Notes: a model not told the origin generated them from the letters alone. Positions 10,820-22,598 are shown, counted from the stretch's first letter. The stretch: 64,000 bases of DNA from Xiphias gladius (GCF_016859285.1 NC_053420.1:6989501-7053500), one strand, 5' to 3'. Made by a program: numbers and translations.

Positions 10820-11863
10820 ACACCTGCAGACTGGAGTTTCTACCAGATAAACTGAGATGACCATGTTGGTCAAAGATCACTGGAACTGAATTCTATGAAA
10901 TTTAAGGACTTGTTCTTCTGTATGAACAGAAGGTTGTATTTTGTGTGTTTTTTCTCTTTTTGTAAGACGACGTTTCCTAAGGAAATGGCAGCAACAATAT
11001 CTTTCATGTAAAGAAAGAGAACATCTTGTCATGCGTGTTGCATGAATCAAACGTGATTGCATCAGCAATTATTATCACACCTCACTGTACTTCATGTATT
11101 GGTCGTATATAATGCTATGGTAACATTTGTTATCTTTTGATTGGTATTGATCATTGTGATAAAGTCTGTAAATGTCCTTTTTTATGGACATATTGTCTTT
11201 ATGGACATTACGTCACTTTAATTTCTCTGATTACTCAAAATTGATCTGTTTTAAGATCCAAAAGTTTATAACTTTTTTCTAATAGTTTTGTTAAAATCAC
11301 AATTTTTGGTGATAATTATTATGCTTCACTGTGCCTCATGTATTGGTAAAATATAATGCACTAGTGATATTTGCTACCTCTTGAATAGTATTGATCATTT
11401 TGATCAAAATCTTAATTGTTCTTTCTATGGACATTTTGTCATAATAGACTTTGTGATTACTGAAAACTGATCTGTTATAAGATCAATATGTTTATCCTTT
11501 TACTGTAAAAGGTTTCATTTAATGTCACACTGTCACAGTTTTCCAGTGATAATACAATTTTTACTTTTTGAGAATCAAGTGAACTTAGTGGTTATTTAGA
11601 ATAATGTGACCTGTAGTGGGGTCAGTTTTAACTGTATTTCTTTTGTTCATTAACTGCAAACGTTTAATCCATTTGGTAAAAGCTCTCAAAGGACAGTGAG
11701 CACTGTGTCCTCAAATATCTGTCTTTCATAAAGCCTGTTGTTCCCTTACTCTCTCTGAGTACAGTGTGTCTTGTAGAAATCTACAGGTTGTTGTTGTGAT
11801 GTATCATCACCTCTAGTTGCAGCTTCCATTCTTGTTGTGGATCATTGTGCCTTGTTGAATAAA
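10820..11863 (+). other. 3' UTR of copy C
   Basis: Hairpin at 11796-11810, AATAAA at 11858-11863, with the same internal duplication as the other copies. Confidence 0.75.
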
Positions 11864-12312
11864 CAAACACTGCCAGATGAAAATGGTGTTCTCATGTCAT
11901 GTGTGTCATGGTGACCTTCTTTATCATGATGAAAGACAGACATTCTCCTTTTTTTTCATTTCCCTCCATTGATAGAGGTCTCCATCATTGTTCCTACCTT
12001 TGACTGACAAATCAAGATAAAATTAAGCACATAGTAACAGTCGATTCATGACATACCTGTTTTGTGTAAGTCTAAGCCCAGTAAATTGTAAAGTGGTTCA
12101 ATTAAGATTTTTGATGAAGAGGGATTATTGATGTTATGTCACTTTGTTTAGTTGGAATAAGTCAAGTCATCAAAGCAAATGAAAAACTATACATTTCAAA
12201 GACACTTTTGTTTCACCATTATTTTGGTAGAATCTTCTGTTTCAGGTGTTTTAATGTAAAATATTTAAAGGTAAGCATTTCTTTTTTAAAGAGGTCACAC
12301 ATCGTATTTAAT

Positions 12313-13672
12313 GTGATGTATAATAGGACACACTTCTATTGTTCCTCCAGTGAAAGCAGTGAAAGGACAGAGTGTGGGAAGCCAGAGGAAACTCACTCAC
12401 AGAGCCCTGTGGGACAATAGATCCAGACCTTTGCCCTGAAGAGGCAGAGATCAAAAGGGACTCCTGCTCTAAAAAGGGGAACTTGTTTCAAACCACTTGC
12501 TGTGTAAATGGACAGGGTAAAGTTTGACGTAGACTTGGTTTGGTATGTTTGTCCAAAAATGTAGCTGTATATTGGCAGAAGTCCCAACAGAAAGAACAGA
12601 ACCAGGCTTTCTAGGAGTGGAGGAGCTGGGCTGACCGGCTGCACCTGAGCAACATTAGCTGTTAGCCCTTAACTGTTGGGGGGATGGCTTCGCTGCTGCT
12701 TATGTCTGTCAAGCTTTAGACTCGACTGAATTTCTTCATGTGTTGCACTTCTCTCATCCCTAAAATTTCCCCATCCACTGCCCTAACTAGAGTCTCTATC
12801 ACTGGTGTAAACTTTAAGTCACAAAAAAAAGTTTCTGAGACCATTTAAATGTCACGTTTTCATGTCAGCGGGTGAAGTCAATTCTGTGTGAAGGTCTGTA
12901 TCTAGTGTCCACTTCTCGTCACATTAATTATGACCTGAGTCGACAAAATTGGACAATCATAAGTAATGAACATGACATTTTAGCATCTTACAATAACAAT
13001 GAATTATTCACAGGTCAACATTGTGAAGTAGTAATTCTTAATTTTCACTTATTGTTCCAGTGACCACTTTTTCACTTTAACTATTTGTTGACTGGACACC
13101 ACTGCCCACACAGTGCTTGTACACAGAACCCTCAAAAGACTCCATTTGCAGTGAGGCACATGTCTATTTTTTGCTAATGGAGGGAGAGTGGGAAAGCTCT
13201 GGAGGGCAGAGCTGAGTGTGAACCACATCCACTCCACCAGCAGCAAAGTAATTTCCCAAAGGGATTTGGCACACTTCATGAAACAATTAGGCTACCCCCC
13301 CAGTAAACCTCCCACCCACATGCACAGAGCTGAAATTTAAATCCCACTGATGGTCAGTAATGAGACATGATTATGACTGAAAGTTTGAAATGTACGACAA
13401 TAACTGGAAGCTGTGAATGTGAGATGCCAATTCCCTTTACTGATATTTTACGACATATTTTTCACCATAATTTCAAATTTTACAAACTGTCAGTGCCAGC
13501 CAATGGGATCCTTTCCCTCCAGATGGCTGGTGATGTCAGACTCTGTTTCCATAACAACACACAGCCAGCATCTGTCACAGACGTCCCATTGTTGTCCATT
13601 GAGCGCAGCTCAGGGAGTCAGTGTGGGAAACGGAGCTCAGCTTGTTACTCACACTGACTACAAGGCACGTGT
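12313..13672 (+). promoter_or_regulatory. E1-E2-E3 enhancer-like block, unit 3
   Basis: E1 is 12313-12428 (TGTGGGAA at 12373-12380), E2 is 13153-13282, and E3 is 13516-13672 (TGTGGGAA at 13622-13629). The whole block, including spacers, nearly duplicates unit 1, so units 1 and 3 are closer to each other than either is to unit 2 between E1 and E2. Confidence 0.65.
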
Positions 13673-13984
13673 CTAGAGACTCTGCTACATCTGGGCAGCA
13701 GCATGATGTTTGTCTTGACTTTATTTTAAATGCCATGAATGGGATTCACACTGTTTTCTGACATCTTATGGTGTTTTTTTGTTGCTAAATGGTGCATTTT
13801 TAAAAGCAAAATATGATTTAAAAAATCATGTATAAAATGAAATATCAAATTAAATTATTAATTCAAAATAGAGGGATTTCACCTGCTAAAGTGCTGGAAA
13901 AAAAGAAAAATAAGTTGTTCTTAGTGTACATCTTTATTTTAATCCTATGTGTAATTCATACATTACAACACACATATTTTCCCC

Positions 13985-14362
13985 CACGTGTGTGATGGGA
14001 TGATGAGCGTGTGCTCAGTCAAAGTCATTGATCCCAGCATCAGGCAGCAGATCTGCTTTCTACAGGGTCACCACTTTCCCAGATTCACACAGAGCTCTGT
14101 GAGTGTCCCCCCCCCCAGTCCTCCACCTGTTCCCCTGAGATCTAACTATTGTCCCTGAGGCAATGTAACACCATTCAGCATGATGCTGCTCCACATGCCT
14201 TATTGTCTCACCGAGCTCTCTGATTGGCTGAAACTGTGAGAAACTCCAGCCAGACCAAGACCCACACATTCATATGGAGATGTGGGACTATAAATAGGAG
14301 GGATGAAGCCAGCAGAGATCAGATTCTCTCTACAGAGACCTCTACAGCACAGAGATCCAGAC
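13985..14362 (+). promoter_or_regulatory. Proximal promoter of copy D
   Basis: TATAAATA at 14289-14296, 74 nt before the ATG. The segment near 14105 has lost a CTCTCTATCA stretch present in the other copies; other elements are retained. Confidence 0.8.
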
Positions 14363-14871
14363 ATGACACCTACAATCACTGCAGCAATGACCAACTCTCA
14401 GGAGCATCTGACTCTGACCCACAAGGTAAATTGGAGATTCTAGGAGATTTAATCTTCATTCCTGAGAGGCTGACTTTGTTCATGCTAACACTTTACTCCA
14501 GAACAAGTTTATTCATGACTTTGTTCTTCTTTCTGCAGCTCAGAAAACCTCTGGTGGAGAAGTTACGCAGAGAGCGAATCAACAGCAGCATTGAGATGCT
14601 CAAGTCTCTCCTGGGTCCAGAGTTCCTCAAACAGCAGCCAGACTCTAAGCTGGAGAAAGCAGACATCCTGGAGATGACAGTTTGCTTCCTGACACAGCTG
14701 CAGCAGCAGAATCAACAGCAGAGAAGACTGCTGAACCACGTCAACAAGCTGCAGTCTTCCTCTGATAAGAACCTGAGAGAGGCTGACTTCTCTCTTCTGA
14801 GCTCCACAGTCCAGACCAGCATCACCAAAGACAAGAGTCCAGTCAACAGCGCCCTCTGGAGGCCGTGGTAG
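14363..14871 (+). CDS. hes5-like: Hes5-type bHLH-WRPW repressor lacking the Orange domain, copy D
   Basis: The exons are 14363-14425 and 14539-14871, encoding 131 aa. It is identical in layout to copies B and C: MTPTIT start, bHLH, Gln-rich joint, WRPW tail. It has one distinctive change in helix 1, SSIEMLKSLL instead of SSIEQLKSLL. It is the last plus-strand array gene; its 3' UTR is followed by unique sequence and not by another E1-E2-E3 block, so the enhancers that serve it most likely lie upstream. Confidence 0.9.
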
Positions 14872-15868
14872 ACACCTGCAGACTGGAGTTTCTACCAGAT
14901 AAACTGAGATGACCATGTTGGTCAAAGATCACTGGAAATGAATTCTATGAAATTTAAGGACTTGTTCTTCTGTATGAACAGAAGGTTGTATTTTGTGTTT
15001 TTTCTCTTTGTGTAAGACGACGTTTCCTATGGAAATGACAGCAACAATATCTTTCCTGTAAAGAAAGAGATCATTTTATCATGCGTGTTGCATGAATGAA
15101 ACGTGATTGCATGAGCAATTATTACACCTCACTGTACTTCATGTATTGGTCGTATATAATGCTATGGTAACATTTGTTATCTTTTGATTGGTATTGATCA
15201 TTGTGATAAAGTATGTAAATGTCCTTTTTTATGGACATATTGTCATTATGGACATTACGTCACTTTAATCTCTCTGATTACTCAAAACTGATCTGTTGTA
15301 AGATCCAAAAGTTTATAACTTTTTTCTAATAGTTTTGTTAAAATCACAATTTTTGGTGATAATTATTATGCTTCACTGTGCGTCATGTATTGGTAAAATA
15401 TAATGGTAAAATATTAATTGTCCTTTTTATGGACATTTTGTCATAGTAGACTTTGTGATTAGTGAAAACTGATCTGTTATAAGATCAATATGTTTATTCA
15501 TTTACTGTAAAAGGTTTAATTCAATGTCACACTGTCACAGTTTTCCAGTGATAATACTTTTTTACATTTTGAGAATCAAGTGAACTTAGTGACTATTTAG
15601 AATAATGTGACCTGTTGTGGGGTCAGTTTTTTCTGTTTTTTCTTTTGTTCATTAACTGCAAACGTTTAATCCATTTGGTAAAAGCTCTGAAAGGACAGTG
15701 AGCACTGTGTCCTCAAATATCTGTCTTTCATAAAGACTGTTGTTCCCTTACTCTCTCTGAGTACAGTGTGTCTTGTAGAAATCTACAGGTTGTTGTTGTG
15801 ATGTATCATCACCTCTAGTTGCAGCTTTCATACTACTGCTTGTGGATCAATTTGCTTCTTAGAATAAA
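14872..15868 (+). other. 3' UTR of copy D and end of the array
   Basis: Hairpin at 15798-15812, AATAAA at 15863-15868. Part of the second arm of the internal duplication is deleted near 15405. Similarity to the other units ends at about 15835. Confidence 0.7.
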
Positions 15869-17279
15869 AAAATATATATTATTTTTTTTGTCTTTTAGTC
15901 TTTTAATGATTTTTAACTAATTTACATTTTATTAGTTAGAGTAGAAGTTTCTTCCCACACTCTCCACATCATTGTGGGTGAAATTACTTATTGTACATTT
16001 TGAACCCCCCCTCCCCAACACCTATTTTCAGGATGAGTTCATTTTAAAGGGAAGAAGCACTTGGATTCAAGATAGCCAAGTTAATAAGCCAGTGATTCAA
16101 CAGTAAATAACAAAAACATTGTCTTACACTTAACGCAATTAAATTTTCAAGAAACCCCTCCTCACCACAGTCACATATACTAGGAATCTAGGAAACAAAA
16201 TATTCTCAAGGCAAAAAGCAAAAGACTCAGTAATATCATAATACCAAACCTGTGCATCATCATACCGTAGCGACGCCTCACTTACAATTTCTGTTGGATC
16301 GCGGCTTTAATCGTGGGGTAGGGTGTAGGAGGTGTTGGTGTTGGGGGGGGGACTCATAAATCTGTGTTCACCCTGCAGACTTCCTATAAAATGCACTCTG
16401 GTTATGCTTAATGTTGACGGTGCGTGAAGATGGTCTGGGTTTTCTCATAAAGTCAGCGTTTACTGCCAGAAATGTGCATTTGACTGACTGACAGAGTCAT
16501 AAATACAAGGGAATATCTGGGGTTTTGAGCCAGAAACCCCACAATTCCTGCCAGACACAGTCAGATTATTGATGAACTATTAAAATCTAACCTTTAAATC
16601 TAACCTTGTTGAGTTCCCTTACTTCAGTAGAAGTAGCAATACCACAACGGAAAAATACTTTATTACCAGTTAAAGTCCTGCATACAGAAGTACAAGCTGC
16701 TTACTGTACTTACAAGTACAAGTAAAAGTACTCATAATACAGAAAATTGACCCCTGTGAGAGTTATATAATTGTGTATGGTATTAATATTAGGTAAAGAT
16801 GGAGCTAATTTTAACTCATTTCTATACTGTTGGGTAGTTTCATTTATAACAGTGGATTCTAAATCTATCTGATGTTTGCTATATAAAATCTTAATTTGTA
16901 AAGACAAAAGATGTTAAATAAAGTTAATGGAGTAAAAAGTACATTTTTTCTGAAATGTGGTGGAATATAAGTATTAAGTAGCATAGAATAGAAATACTGA
17001 AGTATAATACAAGTACCTTTAAATTGTACTAAGGTGCTATACTTGAGTAAAAGTCCTTTGTAACTTTCCACAGCCGTCTGTGAGACGTATTTCCAAGCAG
17101 AATCATCATCCTCATGTCTTTGTTCTGTTCTTACCTTTACTTAATCTCTTTGATGCACATGAATGTATGTGCTTCGAGATACTGGTTTGAGTCGCGTTTC
17201 CTCGTCTGCGACTACTGTCTTGCCTTTTTTTGTTCATAATTATCTCTGAGCCCACGAGGACAGCTGATGTGTAACTCGG
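15869..17279. other. Intergenic, with one interspersed repeat
   Basis: AT-rich, no gene seen. It contains a decayed ACTTAAGTAAAAGTAC-type element (about 16610-17075) with arms at both ends: a left arm with AGTAAAAGTACTCATAATAC and a right arm ending ACTTGAGTAAAAGTCCTTTGTAACTTTCCAC. Confidence 0.55.
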
Positions 17280-17620
17280 TTCAGGTGGGATTGCCCTCCA
17301 GTGTATCTCCTCTCCATCTGCTCGTCTGTGTAGGGGCTCAGGTTTCCCAGCTCCCCTCCCCCTGGGCCCCCACAGCTCCCTCGGCAGGGCCGAGCGTGCC
17401 CTGGTCACACGCCCTCCTCTCTCTCTCTGGTGCTGGGAGCCGCCGCGACACACGGCTTCCCACACTTCTGTATGCACCCCGCTCAGCCGACCACACAATG
17501 GAAGTGTGTCTGCTCTCACAAAGCCCCAGGCCTGTTCTCAGGCAGGGAAAAGACAGGAGGCCACTTCTCACACAAACCATCTGCTTTAGCTGTAACTCAC
17601 CGCTGAGACACACAGAGTGA
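17280..17620 (-). promoter_or_regulatory. Inverted E1-like enhancer candidate upstream of gene G
   Basis: GC-rich island in AT-rich surroundings. Read on the minus strand, 17508-17454 gives CACACTTCCATTGT, then GTGTGGGAAGCC, with the two blocks 43 nt apart exactly as in array module E1. A further inverted RBPJ-type TTCTCACA lies near 17562. Open frames on both strands here look incidental. Enhancer function is inferred. Confidence 0.6.
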
Positions 17621-18064
17621 GAAAATACATCCTCAAAACTTTATCACTTTATTTATTGGTCATTTTTTTGTGAATGTTTTCTGTCATATGAGGTATCAGG
17701 GTTTTATTTTTTATTTATAGAAGTAATTGAAAGTTTTGTGAAGTGAATTAATTTATATCATTCATCTCAAGAAAGAAGGCAAAGAGTAAAGGTATATTTC
17801 TGAAGCACCTTACTTTCTGACATTAAGCGTATTAATACTTTTCAACTTTTGCCCATACTGTGTATCTAATTTACTGGAGTATTTGTGGATGCAGTTGAGA
17901 CATTGCCATGTTGTCTACTTTGTCATGTAATATTTTGCGTTATTTTTCGTTTCGCATTCCTAGATTAGTGTCATTTAAGGCTCTTTGCTTTGTCAAATCA
18001 TCCAGGTCTAAACGTCACAGTAGAAATTCTTTCTTTTTTTTTTTTTTTCCCGTGTCCACTTCAG

Positions 18065-18312
18065 GAAAAGCATTTTCCCACTGACCTCCCTGATGTGTGT
18101 TACACAGATAAAGCCTCCCACCTGTTCTGCGTGACAGCCATTAAATTCCCCCTATTGTCCGATGCTCTGAGGCTCGTGATTGGCTGAGCGGCAGAGAGAG
18201 CGCAGTATGAGCAGCATAAATGCCGAGCTGAGGCGCAGATGTCAACAGAGACATTGTCTGAACCTTTGCAGGCAACTCCTGAGCTCGCCACCGCCAGAAA
18301 ACAAGCTCTGAG
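18065..18312 (+). promoter_or_regulatory. Promoter of gene G
   Basis: Contains CCTATTGTCC, then GTGATTGGCTGA (inverted CCAAT box at 18179-18183), and a TATA-like CATAAATG at 18215-18222. The order and wording match the Hes5-type promoters (TTATTGTC, then CTGATTGGCTGA, then TATAAATA). A TTCCCAC core (inverted GTGGGAA) is near 18075. Confidence 0.6.
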
Positions 18313-18768
18313 ATGGCTCTCTACGCGGACCTCGCTCTTCAGGACAGCATGAAGGAGCAGCTCTTTAGGTAAGCCAGCGCTGCCTTCTGGAGCCAACCAA
18401 ACCATCATTATTGTACACCGTCAATTTAAAAAAATAAATGCCCCTAGTTGTTTTAATTCCTGTAAAAGTCCTCGTTTCTTCAATTTCTTTTTGCTGAACA
18501 TATTGATAAAGGTCATGACCTTGTTTCTCTCAGGTGTAAACTCCACATGTTGGAGAGAAAATGCTGCACCGGAGTGGAGAAGCTGAAGGCTCTGATTGGA
18601 GAACACCTGCACAACGGGATCCCTATCGCAGACATCCTGGAGAAAACCAAGTCCTTCCTCACCTTGAGAAAAGCCCTGCTGTCACACAACGGCTACTCCA
18701 AATATTCAAGGGACTTTTTGCGCCTGTTTCCCGACGCGGAGGACGACGTGGCTCCACTGTGCTTTTAA
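18313..18768 (+). CDS. Short HLH-only relative of Hes5 (no basic region, Orange or WRPW), gene G
   Basis: The exons are 18313-18368 and 18534-18768 (donor TTTAG|GTAAGC, acceptor TTTCTCTCAG), encoding 96 aa from MALYADLALQDSMKEQ to DDVAPLCF. Residues about 24-60 (MLERKCCTGVEKLKALIGEH, then ADILEKTKSFL) align with the Hes5-type helix 1 and helix 2 (RRERINSSIEQLKSLLG, then ADILEMTVCFL). The basic residues and family proline are mostly lost, the loop is about five residues shorter, and the C-terminus has neither Orange nor WRPW. Position and promoter place it in the same family. Such a protein would be expected to dimerise without binding DNA, as Id proteins do. It may be the local counterpart of a short fish her gene such as her2; I cannot confirm this. 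A decayed gene is the alternative, but the frame is open across both exons. Confidence 0.7.
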
Positions 18769-19497
18769 TGAGGACCAGGAATGGAGTAGAGAGAATCACT
18801 GAATCTGCATCAAACCGATGTTATTGATGCCACCTGCATGCATTATTTGCATTACGTCCAGCGGATATACAAAGGCTGATATAGCTCGTCTGCCTTATTC
18901 AGGCATGTTGCAGAAGAAAATTTCCACCTCACATGATATGGTTTCAGTCTAACTTTGACCACAGCCAGAGAATCCAGAAAGCTGGATTCAGAGTTAAGGG
19001 TGAAGGACGTTATTGACTTGACAGGAAACTGTTAAAATGAGCCGTGCTGCTATTTGTGGGATTTTTTGATTTTTTTCATTGAACAAGACCACAGAAGATA
19101 AATCCAGTCTGTTAACTATGCAGGAATTAGTTGCTGATGTTTATATATTTAGGACCAAAATGTTTTAATGGATTTTATTTTATCTTAAGAATTTTTACTG
19201 TTTAACTTCAGTAAAATCTGCTTAACGTTTTAAGCCCATCAACAATGTAAACCTATTCTGCCTGTGAAAATACTGTATAGGCTAATATTGTGTGATAACA
19301 GTTTGGATATTGCCTTGTTTCAAGGTATAATGTATCGTATTCTTAAACACCAACCTTTCTTCTGAAAAGGGATTTGATATTATTTTGTGTATGCCATGTA
19401 TGCATGTTTTGTTTTATTCATCAGTTTTATTTCTGTTCATCCAAAGTGGATTCAAATTTGTTTTGTTTTTTGTTTTTGCAGATTTCTAGAAAATAAA
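18769..19497 (+). other. 3' UTR of gene G
   Basis: AT-rich, ending at AATAAA (19492-19497). No similarity to the array 3' UTRs was noticed. Confidence 0.5.
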
Positions 19498-19639
19498 AAT
19501 GTAAAAGATGACAAGTTTTCTCATGTCAACTCATTTAAATCAATTTTGGGGAGTTAAAACGAATCATTTTCTACCGAAACTTTGAAAACTGAATTCAGAA
19601 CTTAGTCAGTTCAGTTTTATTCTGCACAGATAATTAAAT

Positions 19640-20085
19640 TTGGGGGGGAGTTTTTATCATAGTTCCAGGTCTTAAGTGGAACGAGTGCTTTTGAAACACC
19701 GCGTACAGCACTATTGCCTTCTCCATGACACACCCTGAGTTAACTGCCACCACGCCACAAGTACAGGCAGGTGACAAGCTACACACAAACCCGAACAGAG
19801 CAGGGCAGGAACAAACTCCATGAATGGTTCGCTGAGAACGAAAATGATGTGACTCATATTCTGTGGCCTTTTCATTCACCACATCGTCACCCAGTTGAAC
19901 ATCTGACTGACAGCTCTCCACTAGCACTCATCAAAACCCCATACGAGGGACTATCTTTCAGAAGAACGGCGTTCATCCGACCGGGACCTAGACAAAGAAA
20001 GTCTATTCCGACGCTGGAGGCTTGTGAAGACCCAACGCCTTACTCAGACACTTCCAGTCCGTTTTTCTGTTATGTAACACCACAA
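19640..20085 (+). mobile_element. Tc1-like DNA transposon, decayed 3' part
   Basis: Includes GGAACGAGTG, a stretch translating to HILWPFHSPHRHPVEHL (compare the Tc1 family LWPSQSPDLNPIEHL around the DDE catalytic region), and CCCAACGCCTTACTCAGACACTT, typical of the 3' end of fish Tc1-type elements. Heavily mutated, with no complete transposase. It lies between gene G and gene E'. Confidence 0.7.
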
Positions 20086-20467
20086 TTTGCATTGATTATA
20101 GATATTATTGAGGGGATCTCAGCCACAAGATCACAGATAAAGGGGTTGAGCCGGCAGCCCTCCCGACTGTCTGGCTTAGGGGCCATCATATGTTTGTGAC
20201 ATCTGTTCAAGATGTGGAATTATTGTGTAACAATCAACAAAACCCACTAATCACCCTCTGTCCAAGTTAGGATTGCAACTGTGGAATATTTTTGCCCGAG
20301 TTTACCCAAAGGTGGTGTTACTGAGATGCTTGGCTCAGAACTCCGCATCTGTCAGCGATACATGTTATAAAATATATTTTGAAACATACAGTGGATTAGC
20401 ATCAGTGCAAAGAAAATGGTTAAAATGAGACAAGCAAACGTTTTTCTTTGTTTTCTTTTCTGATTGT
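20086..20467. other. Unassigned intergenic sequence
   Basis: No gene, RNA or clear repeat recognised. Confidence 0.5.
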
Positions 20468-21075
20468 TTTATTGCGCATCACTTGGCTTGAAGAGATACA
20501 TTCAATTTGAGACATTTTCCGAACAACAAGCCCTTCATTGAAGGCATGGGTGCTGTCACTCACAGAGCGATAAATCAGCACATTTGTCTTGATGAGTTTT
20601 GTTCATACACAAACTTCATCTGCTAAAAATGCAGACAATGAAGACATTCAAAGAAATATCGTAAAGGACATTTCAATCAATTGGGTACGTGAATATCACA
20701 TATAAATCTAAAACATGTTCAACATGAATAACTGTGTCCTGAATGGAACAAGTGGACATACGTCACTGTCAGTGCTACTAACAATATATAGGCATTCCCA
20801 TTGAGAATAATAATGTCGACTTGACAGCATAACACCAGAATCAGAAATATTTGACTGCTTTTGCATCGCAAAGTAGTAGCTAACCTGCTGTCTGCAAATA
20901 TCACAGAAACACATGATTTAACCTTTACAAAAGCCAATAAAAAGGACAAACTGCAGTAACACATGCAATGACTCTTGGAAAACAGGATGACCACAAGAAT
21001 GCGTACCAGTACAGGTGCCTGTACAATATTACAGCTGCGCTCTTGAGCATCACTTTTATACAATTCCTTAGGGTT
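20468..21075 (-). other. Probable 3' UTR of gene E'
   Basis: On the minus strand the first AATAAA after the stop is at 20473-20468. The sequence differs entirely from the 3' UTRs of the other copies starting within a few bases of the stop codon. A 16-nt inverted repeat GTACAGGTGCCTGTAC lies at 21009-21024. Confidence 0.45.
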
Positions 21076-21674
21076 CTACCACGGCCTCCAGAGGGCGCTG
21101 TTGACTGGACTCTTGTCTTTGGTGATGCTGGTCTGGACTGTGGAGCTCAGGAGAGAGAAGTCAGCCTCTCTCAGGTTCTTATCAGAGGAAGACTGCAGCT
21201 TGCTGATGTGGTTCAGCAGTCTTCTCTGGGACTGAGTCTTCACCTCCTCCTTGGACAAGAAGTGCGCCACCTCTTGGACACATCTGGAATAGCCCTGATC
21301 GAAAGCTGCCGATTCCACAGCTTGATGATGTTGCTGTAGTCGCCTCAGGAAGCAAACTGTCATCTCCAGGATGTCTGCTTTCTCCAGCTTAGAGTCCGGC
21401 TGCCGTTTGAGGAACTCTGGACCCAGGAGAGACTTGAGCTGCTCAATGCTGCTGTTGATTCGCTCTCTGCGTAACTTCTCCACCAGTGGTTTTCTGAGCT
21501 GCAGAAAGAAGAACAAAGTCATGAATAAACTTGTTCTGGAGTAAAGAGTTAGCATGAACAAAGTCAGCCTCTCAGGAATGAAGATTAAATCTCCTAGAAT
21601 CTCCAATTTACCTTGTGGGTCAGAGTCAGATGCTCCTGAGAGTTGGTCCTTGCTGCAGTGATTGTAGGTGTCAT
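21076..21674 (-). CDS. hes5-like: Intact Hes5-type bHLH-Orange-WRPW repressor, gene E'
   Basis: Minus-strand gene with exons 21674-21612 and 21498-21076, encoding 161 aa. It starts MTPTITAARTNSQEHL. The bHLH (LRKPLVEKLRRERINSSIEQ onward) matches the array copies. The Orange domain is present (RRLQQHHQAVESAAFDQGYS, then CVQEVAHFLSKEEVKTQSQ), and the protein ends SALWRPW. The 113-nt intron is at the same place as in all family members here. Role: nuclear repressor, Notch target, recruiting Groucho/TLE by WRPW. It stands head to head with gene F and shares the 3.5-kb interval between them. Coding and intron sequence are almost identical to F while the 3' flank is unrelated, which suggests gene conversion or a recent inverted copy. 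Confidence 0.93.
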
Positions 21675-22050
21675 GTCTGGATCTCTGTGCTGTAGAGGTC
21701 TCTGTAGAGAGAATCTGATCTCTGCTGGTTTCATCCCTCCTATTTATAGTCCCACATCTCCATATGAATGTGTGGGTCTTGGTCTGGCTGGAGTTTCTCA
21801 CAGTCTCAGCCAATCAGAGAGCTCGGTGAGACAATAAGGGATGCAAGACGCTGAATGATGTTATTGCCCTTAGGGATAATGGTTAGATCTCAGGGGAACA
21901 GGTGGAGGACTAAGGGGGGGGGGGGCTCACAGAGCTCTGTGTGAATCTGGGAAAGTGGTGACCCTGTAGAGAGCAGATCTGCTGCCTGATGCTGGGATCA
22001 ATGACTTTGACTGAGCACACGCTCATCATCCCATCACGCATGTGGGAGAA
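21675..22050 (-). promoter_or_regulatory. Proximal promoter of gene E'
   Basis: On the minus strand TATAAATA is at 21748-21741, 74 nt before the ATG, with the inverted CCAAT box and TGTGAGAA upstream. Homology with the other promoters extends to about 22050 and then ends abruptly. Confidence 0.8.
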
Positions 22051-22598
22051 TGATAATGAAAACATTTTACATTTTCAGTTTTTTCTGAAATTGGAACATG
22101 CATATGTTTCTGTTTTACATAAATCAAACTCAGCGTATATAGTGTAAACCCAACGCTATCTGATGCATGAAGAGTATCCATCCCTGCTTGGTTGGTTTCT
22201 TTATTAACTGGGTGGTCAGGCAATGTATTGTGAATTTGCAGTTGAGGTCATACTAATACTAATACAACCGGATAAAGACGTTTCAAATAAAGTTTGATTG
22301 CAGCTCTTACAAATAAGCTTTAACTTCAAATTCGTAGCCTTACTATGCCATAACCAGCACCTTATCAATTCAGGGAATGGACTTATCCGTCCCGTAAAAA
22401 TAAACTGCCTGGAATGCAAAAGAACAATATGAATGTAAAGGAGGGGAGAAAAAAGAGTTTTTGAAGGTTCATTAATCTTTAGCATGACTGCATTCCTTAC
22501 ACACATTTAACAAAAGCTTGGTAATGACGAGTCCTGATGACAGGAATTTCCATTCAGAGGCAGTGAGACAAAACTCCTAAACTTACTCCATAATTAAT
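22051..22598. other. Intergenic between the E' promoter and E1
   Basis: AT-rich, unique. No gene or repeat recognised. Confidence 0.5.

Larger units (their letters stand above)
1..15868 (+). repeat. Tandem array of Hes5-type gene units
   Basis: Four head-to-tail units of about 4.05 kb, the second enlarged to 5.65 kb. ATG-to-ATG distances are 4058, 5652 and 4052. Unit 1 is cut by the left window edge (position 1 matches 4061), unit 2 runs about 4061-9713, unit 3 about 9714-13770, and unit 4 is only promoter, gene and 3' UTR, ending near 15860. Each full unit is promoter, gene, 3' UTR, then modules E1, E2 and E3. Most of the sequence is near-identical between units, which indicates recent duplication or ongoing gene conversion. 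Confidence 0.95.

Noticed and set aside
1-15868. Array repeats as a CRISPR or satellite structure
   Set aside because: Units are 4-5.6 kb, gene-containing, in a vertebrate genome; this is segmental gene duplication.
17112-17620. 135-, 117- and 91-codon frames on both strands
   Set aside because: GC-rich and lacking any known domain; the stretch instead carries inverted E1-type regulatory words.
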